A DNA stretch of 64,000 nt from Synanceia verrucosa. Taxonomy: Eukaryota; Chordata; Actinopteri; Perciformes; Synanceiidae. Positions 38,935-53,585 of this stretch are shown here, one piece after another; the stretch's first letter is position 1; every line of letters starts with the position of its first letter. The position numbers and the translations under genes are program-made. The notes below the pieces were generated by a model that was given only the letters and a program-made list of their open reading frames with translations, did no database searches and was not told the DNA's origin. The stretch lies in the NCBI GenBank assembly GCA_029721515.1, contig CM056553.1, positions 14,078,447-14,142,446 of the forward strand, read 5' to 3'.

Positions 38935-41900
38935 CAGGTTGCTTGGTGGTCCAGTAAGCCCCTGTGTGCCCATATGCTGTATCCTTAGCTATATGGACAT
39001 ATTAAGAAACAGATATGTGAGCCGTAAAAAACCCAACAAAGTCATATGTTTGATGTGTCTCCCCAGGCTGTCTCTAAAGTGCTTTTCTCTGGTCTTCTCA
39101 GCTCAGCTCCTTTGTTCAGTGCATATCTCTTCTCCTCTATATTTTCTCTTCAACTCTCCTTTCTCCTCGAACTCCTTTTCTCCCCTCATGCCTCCTGCTG
39201 TTTCTTGCTCTAATTTATTATTTTATGCTGTGTTACGTCACATTAGTTTCTGTTAGATTACATTAATGTTCATGTCACGCTTTACTGTAACTACATCGAG
39301 ATCACGCTCGCTAAAACCCAGCAAAAACTGCCTGCCATACCTATTACAGGATTATGAATGTAAATTGGCTACAATAAGCTGTGTATTTGTGTGTTTTGGG
39401 TGTTTGACAGCAGACTGCCACAAATGATTTTGACTGTTTTTCTACAGGCTGCCCCAAAATAGCAGTGCTTACTGTAGAGCAGTGGTTTGCTGGTTACAGA
39501 GGGTTAATGAGAGAGAGAGAGAGAGCGCAAGAGAGAGAGACAGGTACTTTCTGTCATTCACAGTCTGCAGAGACTGCAGTTTGAGAGGCTGTAGATGAAA
39601 TGCCGGAAGAAAAGAGGGATGGATGAGCCTATGCAGCAAAGTGAACAGAGTTTAATCATTTCAGGAAATGCCCCTGTCTCATTCTCTCCCTCCATCTCAT
39701 TTATATTCTGATCCATGACGGTGTCTGTGGGTTCATATCAATGGAAAGTGAATGTAGACAAGGACAGTAGAGGGACATAGCAGTCGGTAAATCAACACAC
39801 TAAGCCATTAATTCATTTGGTACAAATGTGAGACTGGGGACAGAAGCAACCTGATAGAGCGGTCTGGTGTGCTGCAGCTTTCTGATTGTGTTTCTCAGGT
39901 TACAGAATAAAATAACATTCCTTTGATTGATTGAAGCTTAATGATCCCTGTTGGGAGGCTGGGTCATTATACAGCAGTTACAACGGTTGAAATGAAGGCA
40001 CTGAAGATACTACAACACATGAGTAGATGGGTAATAACATACAGAAACAGTGAATAAAGATAATAAAGAAATAAAGAATAAAGATTTACAGATTCACAAT
40101 TGTGCTCAGCCTATTATCCAACCTGAACAAACGCAAAGCAGACTTTAAAACTGCAATCAGATATATAGAGCACTGCAGGAATGAGTCCTAAAACTCAAAA
40201 ATGACTTCAAGGTCCTTTATTTCAAAGTCATTTTTAATGGGTTTTTGTTTTGTCGCCTGAATTAAGGCATATGGTCAAAACAAGCATAATACATTTTAAG
40301 CTGCTAAAATCAGAGTGACACCACCTTAGCTCTAATAAGTGCTGTACAAATTTATCAATGCTCGTTGGTGGATTGTTTGTTTGCAGAATTACAGGTGAAG
40401 CTTGGACTGATTCAAAAAAGATGGTTAATTTAATTTTATCAGCATGTTTGATTGTTAGTTACGACTGTGTTGTTAGTTTACTTGATTTTTTGAATGGAGT
40501 TCTGCTTCATGACCTGCCAGCACATCTCTGTTAACATATTTCGGGCAGTTTGTCTAAGTAGGGTTACCATTGCGCTAATTTCTACAACCCTACAGCAAAT
40601 ATATTGTGATTTTTAAAGGTGTATTACTAAACACCACCACAACGAACACTCCATACACAGTCCTGTGTCTGGGATGTAGACTATTCACAGCCTGTTAGGT
40701 TTTTTTACTTCTACCGATTGCATTTACGCTTCAAAAATCAATCACAATGTCTTCAGTCTCATTAATGTTTGTCTGCCACAGAGTTTATTTTCAGCAATAA
40801 TCCAAAATCCAGTGGAAAAGTCCCATCACCTATTTCTTGAGTGAACTAGTTCGATGATACATGTCACGTCGTTGTTGGCCTATGAAATTTCAGCACTCTG
40901 TAGGTTTAACAGCAGCCAGCAGCTTCATAATATATTATTCTTCTGTTAGAGGACACTAAGAATTAACCTGCCCATCATTCAAAGCAGTGATGTGGTTCAC
41001 TGCAAGCCTTCATTTACCTTTGAGCTGCCTTTGTTCAGTTGATCAAAAACTCCACAGCAACTACTGCTACCACCCCACTAATTGGTCAGTCAGTTTAATA
41101 GTCTTATGAAGGACGAGGCAGGGGAGGAAAGCAAAGATGAGGGGTCACAATTAGTGGATAACACACACAGACCGTGACTAAGACAGACAATTGAAACAAA
41201 GAGTGAAATGCTCAAGGGATTATCTGATCAGTAGTAGTCAACAGTAGTGCTTGTTATTCTGTTTTTTCTCAATTTATACATGGTGTTATTCATCTATGTT
41301 GTTCATGTTATAGCAAAGTGATCTTCATTTTGTGTGTCTATACTTAGAAGAAGAAGGCAGTTGTACTGAAGACAGCCTCCTTTGCTGTGATTGTGTTCAC
41401 TTTGGTTTAGCTGACAGTATTTGTTGAGCCAGGTCTCATCAGCATCACAACAACAAAAAAAATCACAGTGAAAAAAGGCATCATTGTATATCAACATCGT
41501 TCACCAGGGCATGCTATCATCTATAATTTATCACCCTGTACCTTCAAGAGAGCACTCATTCACACTGGCAAGACAATTTCATGCATTTCTATGAAAGAAT
41601 TATCATCCCTGTGAACCATTTTGAGACAGCTATCTTGCTTTACAAATCATTTGTCAAATATTTTACCACCTCATCATTAATTAAGCAGTAGTGTGGGTGT
41701 GGGCGGATGTGCACAATCCAAATGCAGACAGAGAAAATGTGGGGCTTTACATCTTAAAAGACGTTTCAAAGATGGAGTGAAGGGGGGAGTGAGGACGGAG
41801 GGAGGAAGACAAATGAGGGATGGAGGGAGAGTGGATAAGAAGAGACACCCACAGTGACACGGAGCGATGAAAAACCTGCTGAGAGAGACATTTAGTCATC

Positions 41901-44900
41901 ACCAAGCAAAAAGACAGTTGGCTTGGTCCCAACCCTCTTTCAACAGAATAGATTTACTTGTCACGCCTCCAGACCTCTTCAGTATCATCTTTTCTATCAC
42001 TCTATCTTCCCAAAAGCAAGACAAGACAACTAAAAGGAGGGAAGAGAGAGGGGATGGAGAGAAAGGGGAAGACAACTCAGATTTACATGCCTCTTAAAAA
42101 CTCGTATTGAATCTCATTATCATGTGCTAGAGTTTATTGTGTTTGGCTGTCAAAAGAAAAACATGGATGAGCGGCCTGCTGAGCCATCAAAGCTGCTCTC
42201 TATGGTGGCTTGCCAGCACTAGTGGCTGTCTGCTCTCGCAAACTTGGTAACCCAAACACATAACCACACGCTCACACAGGCACAAAGAGATTCAAACTCT
42301 CTTAAACATCAAACAGTGACGAAGGACCAAATCAGACACAAAAAAGGACAATTCACACAGACTCACATTGGTTGAAATAATCACAGGCTGAGATTGCAGC
42401 TGGAATAAAGAGACATTTCCAATTGCATATAGATGAGTACTTGAAGCTCTTTTGGTGTGTGTTATGAATGTGTTGTGTGTCGTGTGTCAGCACCTGTGTG
42501 TATTTCTGTTTCTTTGAACGAGTGTGTATAACTGCACACGGTGAAGGCCAGATGAGAAAAAGTTAAAATGCATCCCAATGTCTGCCCCAAGACATTGATT
42601 TCCATTTGCCAGTCAGTCCCTGTTGGCTAAGCTTTTTTCCACAGTGTTGCTGAATTGATTTACTTCATTGTTGCACCGCAGGATAAAAGGCATAACATGC
42701 AACTAAATCACACAGGCAAGTGGAACATAGAAATACAGGTGTGCATAGGAAAGTAGAAAGGTGAAACCATTGGTGCATGTATTATAAAATGACCTGTAAA
42801 TGTTATATTTTTTTCATATATCATATCAAACCTCTTGAAAGCCAACTGCTGAAAAACTGCAGTTCAAATGCTTTCTTTTTTTTTCTGCTCTCATTCTTAA
42901 TCAAACCTCTCAGGCAACTTCTCTTTTTAGGCTACTTCATTACAAAGCAGCCGCTAGCAAGCTCCACCAAACAGACCTCTGCAAAAAATGGTTTAAGGGA
43001 ATAGGCTTAGGGCCATGACTGGGGTTAGACACTGCCAATGCTAGAGAAGGATGCTGGATTTGTATGCAGCCTGAAAGGAAGTTCAGTTTGAGAGGCTCAA
43101 GCCAGAGAAGAAGTGAGACGCACGCACGCACACGCACACAAGAGGGAACGCCAGCCACTAGGAGGAGTGAAAGGAGGATATGCTGGCAGAAGCTTCACAT
43201 TATAACAGGAAGCTACTGTACATTTGCAAGATTTTCACATTTAAGGACCCAATAGATATGTATTTAAAGATATTGATCTTATTATGGTTAATTTTGCCTC
43301 AGTGATCCATTATGTTTGATAGGACCACTGATGTGATCCACTGTGAGGAGGCATCGTTTATTACAAAGAGGAGAACTTGCTCATTAGTCTACAAGGAGGA
43401 TTCATTCACAGAGGTTGGAATGTATGGTGCCCCAGAGCAGCTTCTTCTTGGAAATAGCAGTAATTTCCAATGCTCCCTTAAAGAATGACCTAGACGCTGG
43501 GAGCTGCGCAGTATTGTAGCTGGTGTTTTTACAAGGCTGAAAGCCCTGAGGACCACAGTGCAGTTCAAAGAAGTCTCTGGGAAAGCTTACATTCAGGCTA
43601 AAGCAGCAGATATTAACATTCCTGATGCCATTGCTGGAAAGGCAAGGTGCAGAGAAATAGCCACACTGTTCCACCAAGGCAGCCTTTACTTCCATTAATA
43701 ATCATACTCATATTCAGGAGCTCCAGGGGCATTTTGAAGGGAAAGGCAACTTTGGTAAAATCTAAACAGACAATTTGGCTCCTGACAGATCTGTCAAAGA
43801 AGGATGCTGGAGATGAGCAAGCTGTTAGGGTGCTGGTGGTTTTCTATAAGTCTCCTGAATATCAAGAAGAGAAGCAGCTGCTACTCAACTGAAGGTGTTT
43901 TACCCTGCATACAAATTCTCCTTGGAGAGTGCAGGTTGTATGGAGAGTTTTGAAAATGAGACTGTGGATGTTTTTCCATCACTCTTCAACTGGATGAAAA
44001 CTGTCAGCATGCTGAGAAAATTTGACCAGACTCGAGCAGATTGTGTCACTGTGGGTGGACAATGAACCTGCTGCAGTGTGTAACATCTGATGACTGCCAC
44101 CAACCTTACTGTTGCTGGAGGATTTTATTTAGAAAATAACCACAGTGAAATCAAAGATTAAGTACAAATCTCTAAGTCTAACTCTTTCTATCACAGTGCT
44201 GTCACAGGTGGTGGCTGAGAGGATAAATTTAGAAAGTGACGGCAGCTTGTTGTGTTTGACTATGTGTTTGTATCTCATCTTTAAATGTGAAACACTTTGC
44301 AAAAGAGTAGATGCTCCATAGCCTGTAAAGTATGCATGTGAATTCATGGTCATTTTCTATTCAGTGCGCAGTCATGTTTTGTGTGGAGCTTCAGTAAATG
44401 TATTCTTCCATTTTCCTGAATTATATTAACAGAGTCAGGCTAGGTGTAGTTTGTTTTTAAAGTTTGTTATTGCGGTTATGTTTTCATTATGCCTAGCTCC
44501 TGACTCAGTAAAAAAAAACCAAAAACAAAAAAACAAACAGCACACAATGTATCAGACAACAGCATACCCTTTCAACCCCCCACCTGCTCTCTATTTCAGG
44601 TCCTTTCCCCTGAACATTTTGCACCTCGAAATGCCAGCTGTGTTTATTCTTTAGATCAATAGAAATAAAGAAGCAGGTGGCTTTGGGGTCATTTCAACAG
44701 GGAATGGAGTTCTCCTCAGGTTTAATGGTATATCCAGTGTGCAGAAGACAAGTGGATTAATTTGCACAAGCAGCACTAGAGCTATAAAACATAACCCATT
44801 GTTTTCTCCAACTGATGAGTTTATGGTTTGATTCATTAAACAGATTTAGCAGGGTTTCTACTCAAAACCTTTGGGATGAATTAGAGCAGAGACTGAGAGC

Positions 44901-47900
44901 CAGGCCTTCTCGTCCAACATCAGTGTGTGACCTCACAGATATGCTTCTGGAAGAATGGTCAAAAATTCCCATAAACACACTCCTAAACCTTGTGGACAGC
45001 CTTCCCAGAAGAGTTGAAGCTGTTATAGCTGCAAAGGGTGTACTGACGTCATATTGAACCCTATGGATTAGGAATGAGATGTCACTTAAGTTCATATGCG
45101 AGTAAAGGCAGGTGAGCGAATACGTTTGGCAATATAGTGTACTTTTGAACTTCATCGTCTTTCCCACACACTTACTCAGATTTGTTTTCAGGTCTACTAA
45201 ATTATGGATCAAGAAATTTAGTCAACACTCTTCTGTTCCCCCTGGGTTTCTGTTCATTAACTGACAGCGCTCATAGCTCTGCCGGGTGTTTCACTTCCTG
45301 TCATACTGGAGAAATTGTGTTCATTTATAGTTTCTTTGAGAACTTCACAACGGTTGTGTAGAAGAAAACAAAACAAAAGGAAAGTTCACTGCAAATAGGA
45401 CATAAATACACTAAATCTGAGGAAACAAAGTACTCAAAACAAACAAAATTATCTGTCCATGCATATCTGTCTTGATTTAAGATGGTAGTGTAAATTTAAA
45501 CACTTAAAATGAGACATTAACTCTTTAAACAAGATAAATTATCCAACAAGTCTAAATCTAAGGTAAGAACCAAATCATTTGCAGCGTCCTGTCTTTTTTC
45601 CATGTCCATCTCAAAGCCTCAATGCAGTGCCTTCAAACATAGCGTTGATAACGCAATGCCAGAGATTTTCTCCACCTGAGTCATCGAGGGCATTCAGTGA
45701 CTCATCACTTTTCCCCCTGTCTGTCTTATCCCCCTTTCCTCCCTGTAAGCTTGTGATGGAGTGAGTGTTGTGATGAGGGTCCACTCAGCAGGCGTCTGAG
45801 CTTGGCTCAGTTAATAATGGAACTAACGAGCATCAGCCTAAATGAGCTTTTAATGTGCACCGTCTACCTGCGGCTACAAGAGACGGGTGGGGGAAGTGGA
45901 GGGGGTGGCAGAATGTAGACAAGTGGAAAGAAGTAGGATATATGCATATTTATAACTGCAAAGTATGTAAATCATACAAACATTATATTGATCTTGAGGT
46001 AAATGATTTGATCACAGGCTAAAATCACTATTCAAAACCACCTTGTTTGCTATGTCTGCCTGCTAATATCTGTGTGACATGCATATTTGAGTCATGAGTT
46101 TTATCTGCTGTACTGTAGTCACTTTTAAATGTAGTTGACAAGCCTGCATAAATATTTTGTGTGGAGAAGTAACATGTAACATACATAGATTTGACCATAA
46201 ACATAATCAAGAAATAGTATTGTTAATAGATTTACTGTAATCTTGGACTGTGACTGTCTTTGGTAATTTGACCACAGCTCTGCTGACTTCTAAACAATAT
46301 CAGATGAGAATTTAGGGTAACCTTGTTGAAAATCATTAATTTTTATGATATATCAGAGCGTGCTGATTGAACTTCCCAGTCGAGGTAGCGTTAGTGACCT
46401 AGTTTGACTTGTCAGCATCTGACAACTTCGTGTCACTTCTGAATTGAAACGTTCATCGTAAAGGAGACAGAAGGTTAGTTTGGCATGAAGCATATGATTT
46501 CATCATATTGTTGCTTTATATAGATGGCAAGCAACCAGTCATAATCTTATTATTCAGTAGATGAAAACTATTGATAAGTTTTCTGACACAAACAGTGCAA
46601 AAAAAAAAAAGCTTAAGTTGATGTTTGCTGCTTTAGGAAAGGTGCTAAAGTCTCGTACACATCCTTGAATTTACTCTTTTTACTTTAACTTAATTTACTA
46701 TTACAGTAACTACTTTAGTTCCATAAATCCATAAGTATGGACAACCCTCAGAGGACAATGTGACCATCAAGAATTTATGAGCGATTAAAAGGGAAGTGCT
46801 GTTTTTTACAAATTGGACCTTATTTCTGGGATAAAATACTGCCATTTACTCATCCATTTCACTTTGGAGTATTTCCGACAATTCTGGATTTGATGATATC
46901 CACTTAAAAGGAATGAAGCGGGCACTGAAATGCAGCCAGTAAATGACACAAAGTTGACCATTTCTCAAATAACAGACATTTAATAAGATAGGCTACACTT
47001 TGATTATTCTCATTTGAGTTCGGAGTTGTCCGTGACTTGAGACAAATTCAATCTGTAAACAGACTCCACTTCCTGTATATCATAGTTTACTAAGGATCCC
47101 TAGTGCCCACCTATGTGGCCTTCTCAGTGCCTGAACTAAAATACTTATTTGTGATGTTGTCACATATACATACATGCTTTGTTTTAGTTCAGGGGTGAGT
47201 AAATGGTCGTATTTTATCCCAGAAATAAGGTCCAAATTGTAAAAAAAGGCACTTCCTCTTTCAGCACCAGTTGTAAGTAGTATAAGAGTAATAGATGCCT
47301 CCATGTACTGTACGGTAGTTTTAACTATATGCATCTTAACATTAATACAGTTGTGGGTGATGCATTGCACGTGTGACCAAATTAACACATGAATTAACTA
47401 AACATTAGGATCAATCGGGGAGATGGGAGAGAGAAAACGTTTGGCCATGGTGATTGATGAGTTGCCTGTGTGGCTGATGGAGCAGCAGACATGCATGGAA
47501 CTGTAAATAGACACTTGATTGATGTCACTCCATTGTGCATTCTGGGGCTGGGGTTGAATTTCTTCTTCAGGGTGAAGTGGCATCATTACTCATAGCTGTG
47601 AGAGCTCAGCTGTCTCCACAGGTGCTGCACCAATTGATGTAACGGGTCCAGGGTTTATGTTTTGAAGGGATTTTCACAGAAGAATCACATTAAAGTAATT
47701 TTTGATGTTGATGTTTGTGTTTAAACATCTTAAGGCATCCTCCTGTTTTACGAGCTTGCCTAAAAGAAGCAAATTCCCCGTTGCAAATTTCCCCATCTGT
47801 GGGACGAATAAAGGATTATCTTATCTTATATAACATCACTCTTGTATACGCTGTCTCACACTATCCATTTTTTTTGTCAGACTTGTTTAATAAACCTGTC

Positions 47901-50900
47901 ATCTTTGACCATCCATATTTTTTTGTCCCACAGAGTGCCGTGATGTGTTGTTACCCATGATGCTGCGGGAGCTGAGTGGAGCACTGGCCAGTATGGCTGA
48001 CGGGCCTCATGATGAAAGGAGAAATAGTCTGGAGCTGCTCAACAACATTCTTGAAGTCCTCAGCCGGGACAATGTGGTGAGACACAAAGCCATTATCTTA
48101 ACATAAAGTATCCAAATACAAAAGCTCACACTCACACATTAAACAGCCATTTTATACAAGCCAAAATGCATACTGGAATATATATCATTTATATATACAG
48201 TCATGGAAAAAATTATTAGACCACCCTTGTTTTCTTCAATTTCTTGTTCATTCTAATATCTGGTACCACTAAACGTATAATACAATGAACACAACAAAAA
48301 ATGCAGCTGGTCACATAATACTTTATGTCCTATTTGACATTCTTAAGCTTAATTGATTCCCAGGGTATATAAGAGGCCATTTCATGTCACAAGCAGCACT
48401 GCACATGCAAAGGCCTAGAGTGGTTTCCTGCTTACATTCAAGCCGTAGCACAACTCAGAAGTTGTCAGCTCTCACATAATGCCTAAAACAAAAGAATTAT
48501 GTGAAGCAACAAAGGCAGCCATCTTGGCACTGCTGGAAATTGGCATGAGTGAGAGACAGGTAGCGAAAAAACTGAAGATCTCCAAGACAGCCGTTCATTC
48601 CAACAAAAAAAAAAACAAGCTGAACATGGCACTACCAAATTGCTACCTGGCAGTGGCAGGAAACGTCTTTCTACCCCACGAGATGACCGTGCACTCATCC
48701 GTTCCTGTGTCAGGAATCGTCGTCAGACCTCCAGGGACCTTAAAAATGAGTGGGCACTGTCGAGAAATGTGACTTGCTCGGCAAGGACAGTTCGAAACCG
48801 ACTTGTTGAAGCTGGTTTGAAGTCACACAGAGCACGCAAGAAGCCCTTCATCAATGAAAGGCCCGGTTACTCTTTGCTCGAGACCACAAGGATTGGACTG
48901 TTGATGATTGGGCTAAGGTTCTCTTCAGTGATGAATCCAATTTTGAATTGATGCCCACTCCAGCCAACTTACTGGTTAGGAGGAAGCCTGGAGAAGCTTA
49001 CAACCCAGACTGTCTTGCCCCTACAGTAAAACATGGGGGTGGATCAGTCATGATCTGGGGTTGTTTCAGTCTGAGTGGAACAGGGCAAATGCAATTGTGT
49101 GAAGGCCGAATGAACCAGGTCAAGTACAGGACTACCCTTGAAAACAGTCTTCTTCCATCAGCTGGAAAACTCTTTCCTGCCTCGAATGACTGGATTTTCC
49201 AACAAGACAATGCCCCTTGCCACACGGCAAGGTCAGTTAAAGCCTGGATGGAGAACCACAACATTCGCACCATGCCTTGGCCTGCTCAATCACCAGATCG
49301 TAATCCAATTGAAAACCTGTGGAAAATCATCAAACTCAAAATGGAGAACCACAAGCCCAAAAACAAAGAAAATTTGTTTGAATTTGTCCAACAGGAATGG
49401 GCTGCTGTGACAGCAGAACAATGTCAGACGCATGGCTGCAGTCATCAAAAACAATGGTTATGCAATCAAGTATTAACTCTTGTGTGTATCATGTGTTTAA
49501 AGCAAACAGAAAAGAAAACATGGAATGCTTAAAAGTAGTGTTTTTGGCGGTACAATGCCATAGCTATTGATGTAAGAATTTAAGTAATTTTGGTTATTAT
49601 CAAGAAAACCATGGAAAATGAATAATCCTTAGTTCTTAAATTAAACTCTCATGAGCTATTTTTGTTGTTATCATTATAATTGTCCAAACAAATGTACCTT
49701 TAGTTGAGCCAGGCATTAAAATTAACAAGAAATTGAAGAAAACAAGGGTGGTCTAATAATTTTTTCCATGACTGTATTTCCCAAGTGGTCAATAGAGGTG
49801 CCCCTCGGGAGTGAGCAGTAGCAAAATCAATTCAGACTTTTAGACACAATCTGCATGTAGAAGTCTTCTCCGTAAAAATAACATTTAACAAAATTACAAA
49901 AAAATTCTGCAGATTCTGCAATTCAAAAGAGACCAGGTAGCTTAGTGGACATCTTGCTCTCCAGCTGCTGGGCAAAAGTGAAGGGAGAGTCTGTGGGATT
50001 GCAAATAGAAAGTAGCACACTCTAGGTTGCAAAATGTACATGAATATATTGATTTATTGCTTTTTTTATATAAATCATCCTCTTCAACTTGGAAAAAAAA
50101 GGGCTAAAACGTTTCAGGTTGCATTAACACATGTGAGACGCAGCTGAGCGTGCACAGAGCTGGTGCAGACGGCTGCATATATTACAGTGAGACAGTATCT
50201 GATGCATGAGAATGAAAAACATCTAGTTTAGATGTTATGGGTTGTGTTCGTTCAATCACAGCAGTGGTTGCTGCAGACACTGCTGGGGAGATCTACACTC
50301 TACTGAGTGCACTTGTGTATTTATTGGGTAAAAATGAATCTAGCCCATTAATTAGAAAATATTTCTTTGATGTTTTTAGCACCACTGGATGAATCTGAAC
50401 TACCTCTGAGCTCTGTGCCACTCCAGTGCAACTTGTCTCTGAAAGAGTAAAGTAAATAGTGTTAAACTGTTTTGTCTTCAGCCCTCCAGTCGTGCAGTGA
50501 AGCAGGTCTTGACCAATTAGAATCAAATTGATTTTGTTTTTGCCGCGTGTTACTCTGTTGAGACAAAATCCAGTTAGCTCCTGAACTAAACACTTTTCAT
50601 ACACACACAACAAATACATCACCTGTGTCAAGCTGAGGGCTTTTTAATTGCTGCTCCAAGTTGTTGACAACCTGCCGAGTCTTTGAAGTGGAGGTGTGGC
50701 TTTATTTTCCAGCTCTATGGATATCACTAATGAAGTATGAGCCCAGAGAGGAGATACAGTCAGAGAAGGGACAGGAGTGATGAATAGAGTGAATATGATG
50801 AGATGCATTGTTCATAATCATGTGCAGACAACAGTACCAGTTTCTATCGTACTACATGAAGTTTGCTGCTGGATGTCAGACTCCAGATTGGAGCATTCTC

Positions 50901-52848
50901 CACTCAACCACTCACTGAACTACAGTCTAAACTTAGAGCACAGACTAATTCATGAGGGAGAAGTCTCATTTTCAAGGGTGGCCTGGCCAAACAGGCTGAT
51001 AAAACTGTAACATGTTCAATATCCAGTTATGCAGTACAACAAAAAAAATTATAATGCATCGGTTAAGGTGCTCTAAGGTAATCAGCTCTGACAAGCCCAT
51101 GTCCTTCTAGAAATGACTTCAGCAGCATATTTAAAAGATTTTTTTTTTAACTTGTTCTGTTCAAACCTCATGGTTTATTGGTTTTGAGTTGTACACATAT
51201 GTTTATAGATAAGAAGGAACCATTTAGCAGCAGCAGAGTTTCATCAGCCAGTAATAAAATGTAAAGCACAATGGTATATAGTTTCTGTCTTCTAGTCACT
51301 GGTTAGATGTATTTATATAGAGCAATAAAGGTAAAAAAGGCCAAAAAATCAGATGCTTCTTTGGGTGCAGAAACAGGATTATTTCTATAAAATGAAGTAA
51401 TAAACTTATTTTCAGTATGTAATTTGGACGACAAGTTCTGATAATTCTTGAATAATAATTAAAAAATAAAAATAATACCTTAAAAAAACTCATAGTACCT
51501 TGCAGTTTAGGTTTGTCGAACATCAAAATAGCATGGATTTGGATTTTCCTACTTAACATCAACCTTTCCTATTTAACATCAATTTAAAGAAACACTGGAA
51601 TATTCAGGGGATCTATCAGCAGAAATGGAATATTATATTAATAAGTATGTTTTCTTTTAGTGTATAATCACCTGAGAAGAAGAATCATTGTTGGTTGTCA
51701 TGAGCCACAATATCTACATATTGAGCAAGTTATCTCTTCACAGAGCCAGCTGCAGTGTTTCTACAGTAGCCCTATAGGCCCAACCATGTTTTCACATTTT
51801 CCTTAATAATGTCATTCACCACTTTAATACAGCAGTTGTACTGTGTTGTAAACACTAAAGCCTGACTCACGTAATAAAATACCTTTAGTGTCTAAGAATT
51901 CTTCAAGGTCTTCTGCTAAAACTCAGAGCCTGTAGCTGTTAACAACTCGCTCTCCTCCTCTCAGCAAAAGGCAGATCATAAGCAGATGTCCATGTCTCAT
52001 TATTGAAAAGCTTAAAAACAGGAGTCAGAAGTTCTGCTCTAACGCTAACTGGTGTAAATGAGGATCAAGCTTGTCAGGTGGACCTGTGGATTTGTCAGCA
52101 TCCAGTTGCTTTAAAGCTCTATGGACCTCTATCATATCAAGATGGGTAAAAAGGAATAGCTGAACCATGGAAATAATTGGGAGTGGTAAACTGGTGAGCT
52201 CTCTGCTCATTAAGCTCTTTTGGATCTGTGTATAAAGACTCAAATAAGAAGTTGAGGAAACAAAATGTGCATTAAAGCAGCAAGAATGAGGGATTTATCG
52301 CTTAAGAGTACATGAGTCTTTCACAATGCAGACTGGCAACCCATTTGTAGATAATGTTGTTCACCATGAAAAGCTTCTCACACACAGATGTGTTTCTGTT
52401 TTTAAATTGTCAAGGGGAATAATGAACAAAAGCAGAAAAGACTAGAGGGATGAAAGCAGCTCATGGTCAAGCAGGGAGGATGGAAAAACAAGCAAGGCAA
52501 CTTCTTTGTTAGACAATAAGGTGGAGAGTGCAGGCAGCTCGAGAGATGACAGTCTGGAACTAGAATGGATTAGGGGGAAAATAACAGAAAAAACAGCAGA
52601 ATTAGAGGAAAAAGTGTTGATGAGAGAGACTGTCTCACCTCCTCACCCTCCATCTCTCATTTTCTGCATCTTCTCTCCTTTGTTTATCTGTCTCTTCTTC
52701 GCTCTGGGTGGTACCTGATTAAATTGTCACACCACAGATGTCTCCGAACCGGAGAGAGAGAGATGCAGAAAAAGAGACTAAAGAGAAGACGGCTCAATAG
52801 ACAGATGCTCATGTCTGCGGGAGAGTTTGTGCTGAATTTATGAACAAC

Positions 52849-52889
<41 letters not shown>

Positions 52890-53211
52890 TGTGTGTGAGA
52901 TAAAGAGACAGTGCTAACGGAGAGAGACAGGAAGATGTGACCCGCAAAGGCTCTCTTGCTTTTTTTTCCCTACACACTCCCAAAAAAATGTTTTGTTTTT
53001 CTTTTTCACCTCACGTTGCAAGTAGAGATGATAAACCAGTCTGGCTACAGAGTATCGACCTCCACGTGTTTGCATTGTGCAGGAGAGAGCAGGGCATTGT
53101 GCCTCATCTCTCTTCTCTCGTCTTGCTGCTCCGACTGTCTGAGAAACTCTTTTCCTGGAAACCAAAATACCTACAGTGAGCCAGAAAGGATCAACAGCTA
53201 CGCTCCAGTCT

Positions 53212-53268
<57 letters not shown>

Positions 53269-53412
53269 CGCCATTTTGAGGTAAATGATATGCAAGATGA
53301 CACACACTTGCACAGTTGTTTATCTTTTCTGTGCCCTGTGGCTGTGAGTCAGTATATTTAATGTGGTTTGAGCTTGCCTACATGACTCTCATCTGGCCCT
53401 TCAAATCATCTG

Positions 53413-53455
<43 letters not shown>

Positions 53456-53542
53456 TTTAAACAGTAACACATGCACAGTCACCCACACAGTCGTGCAGAG
53501 GACTTGCTGTGTCTACTCAAGACCTTTTAATTCTTTTTTTTA

Positions 53543-53585
<43 letters not shown>

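Larger units (their letters stand above)
33958..47933 (+). other. dock2 intron 24 (14 kb)
   Basis: The longest complete intron. It holds a fold-back repeat (34013-34115), microsatellites (37552-37611, 38903-38932), a LINE-tail-like stretch near 39905-40080, a coding-like but broken island (about 43390-44060), a Tc1 3' end (44868-45141), a MITE (46786-47263) and a LINE 3' tail (47775-47830). The remaining stretches show nothing I recognise. Confidence 0.75.
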
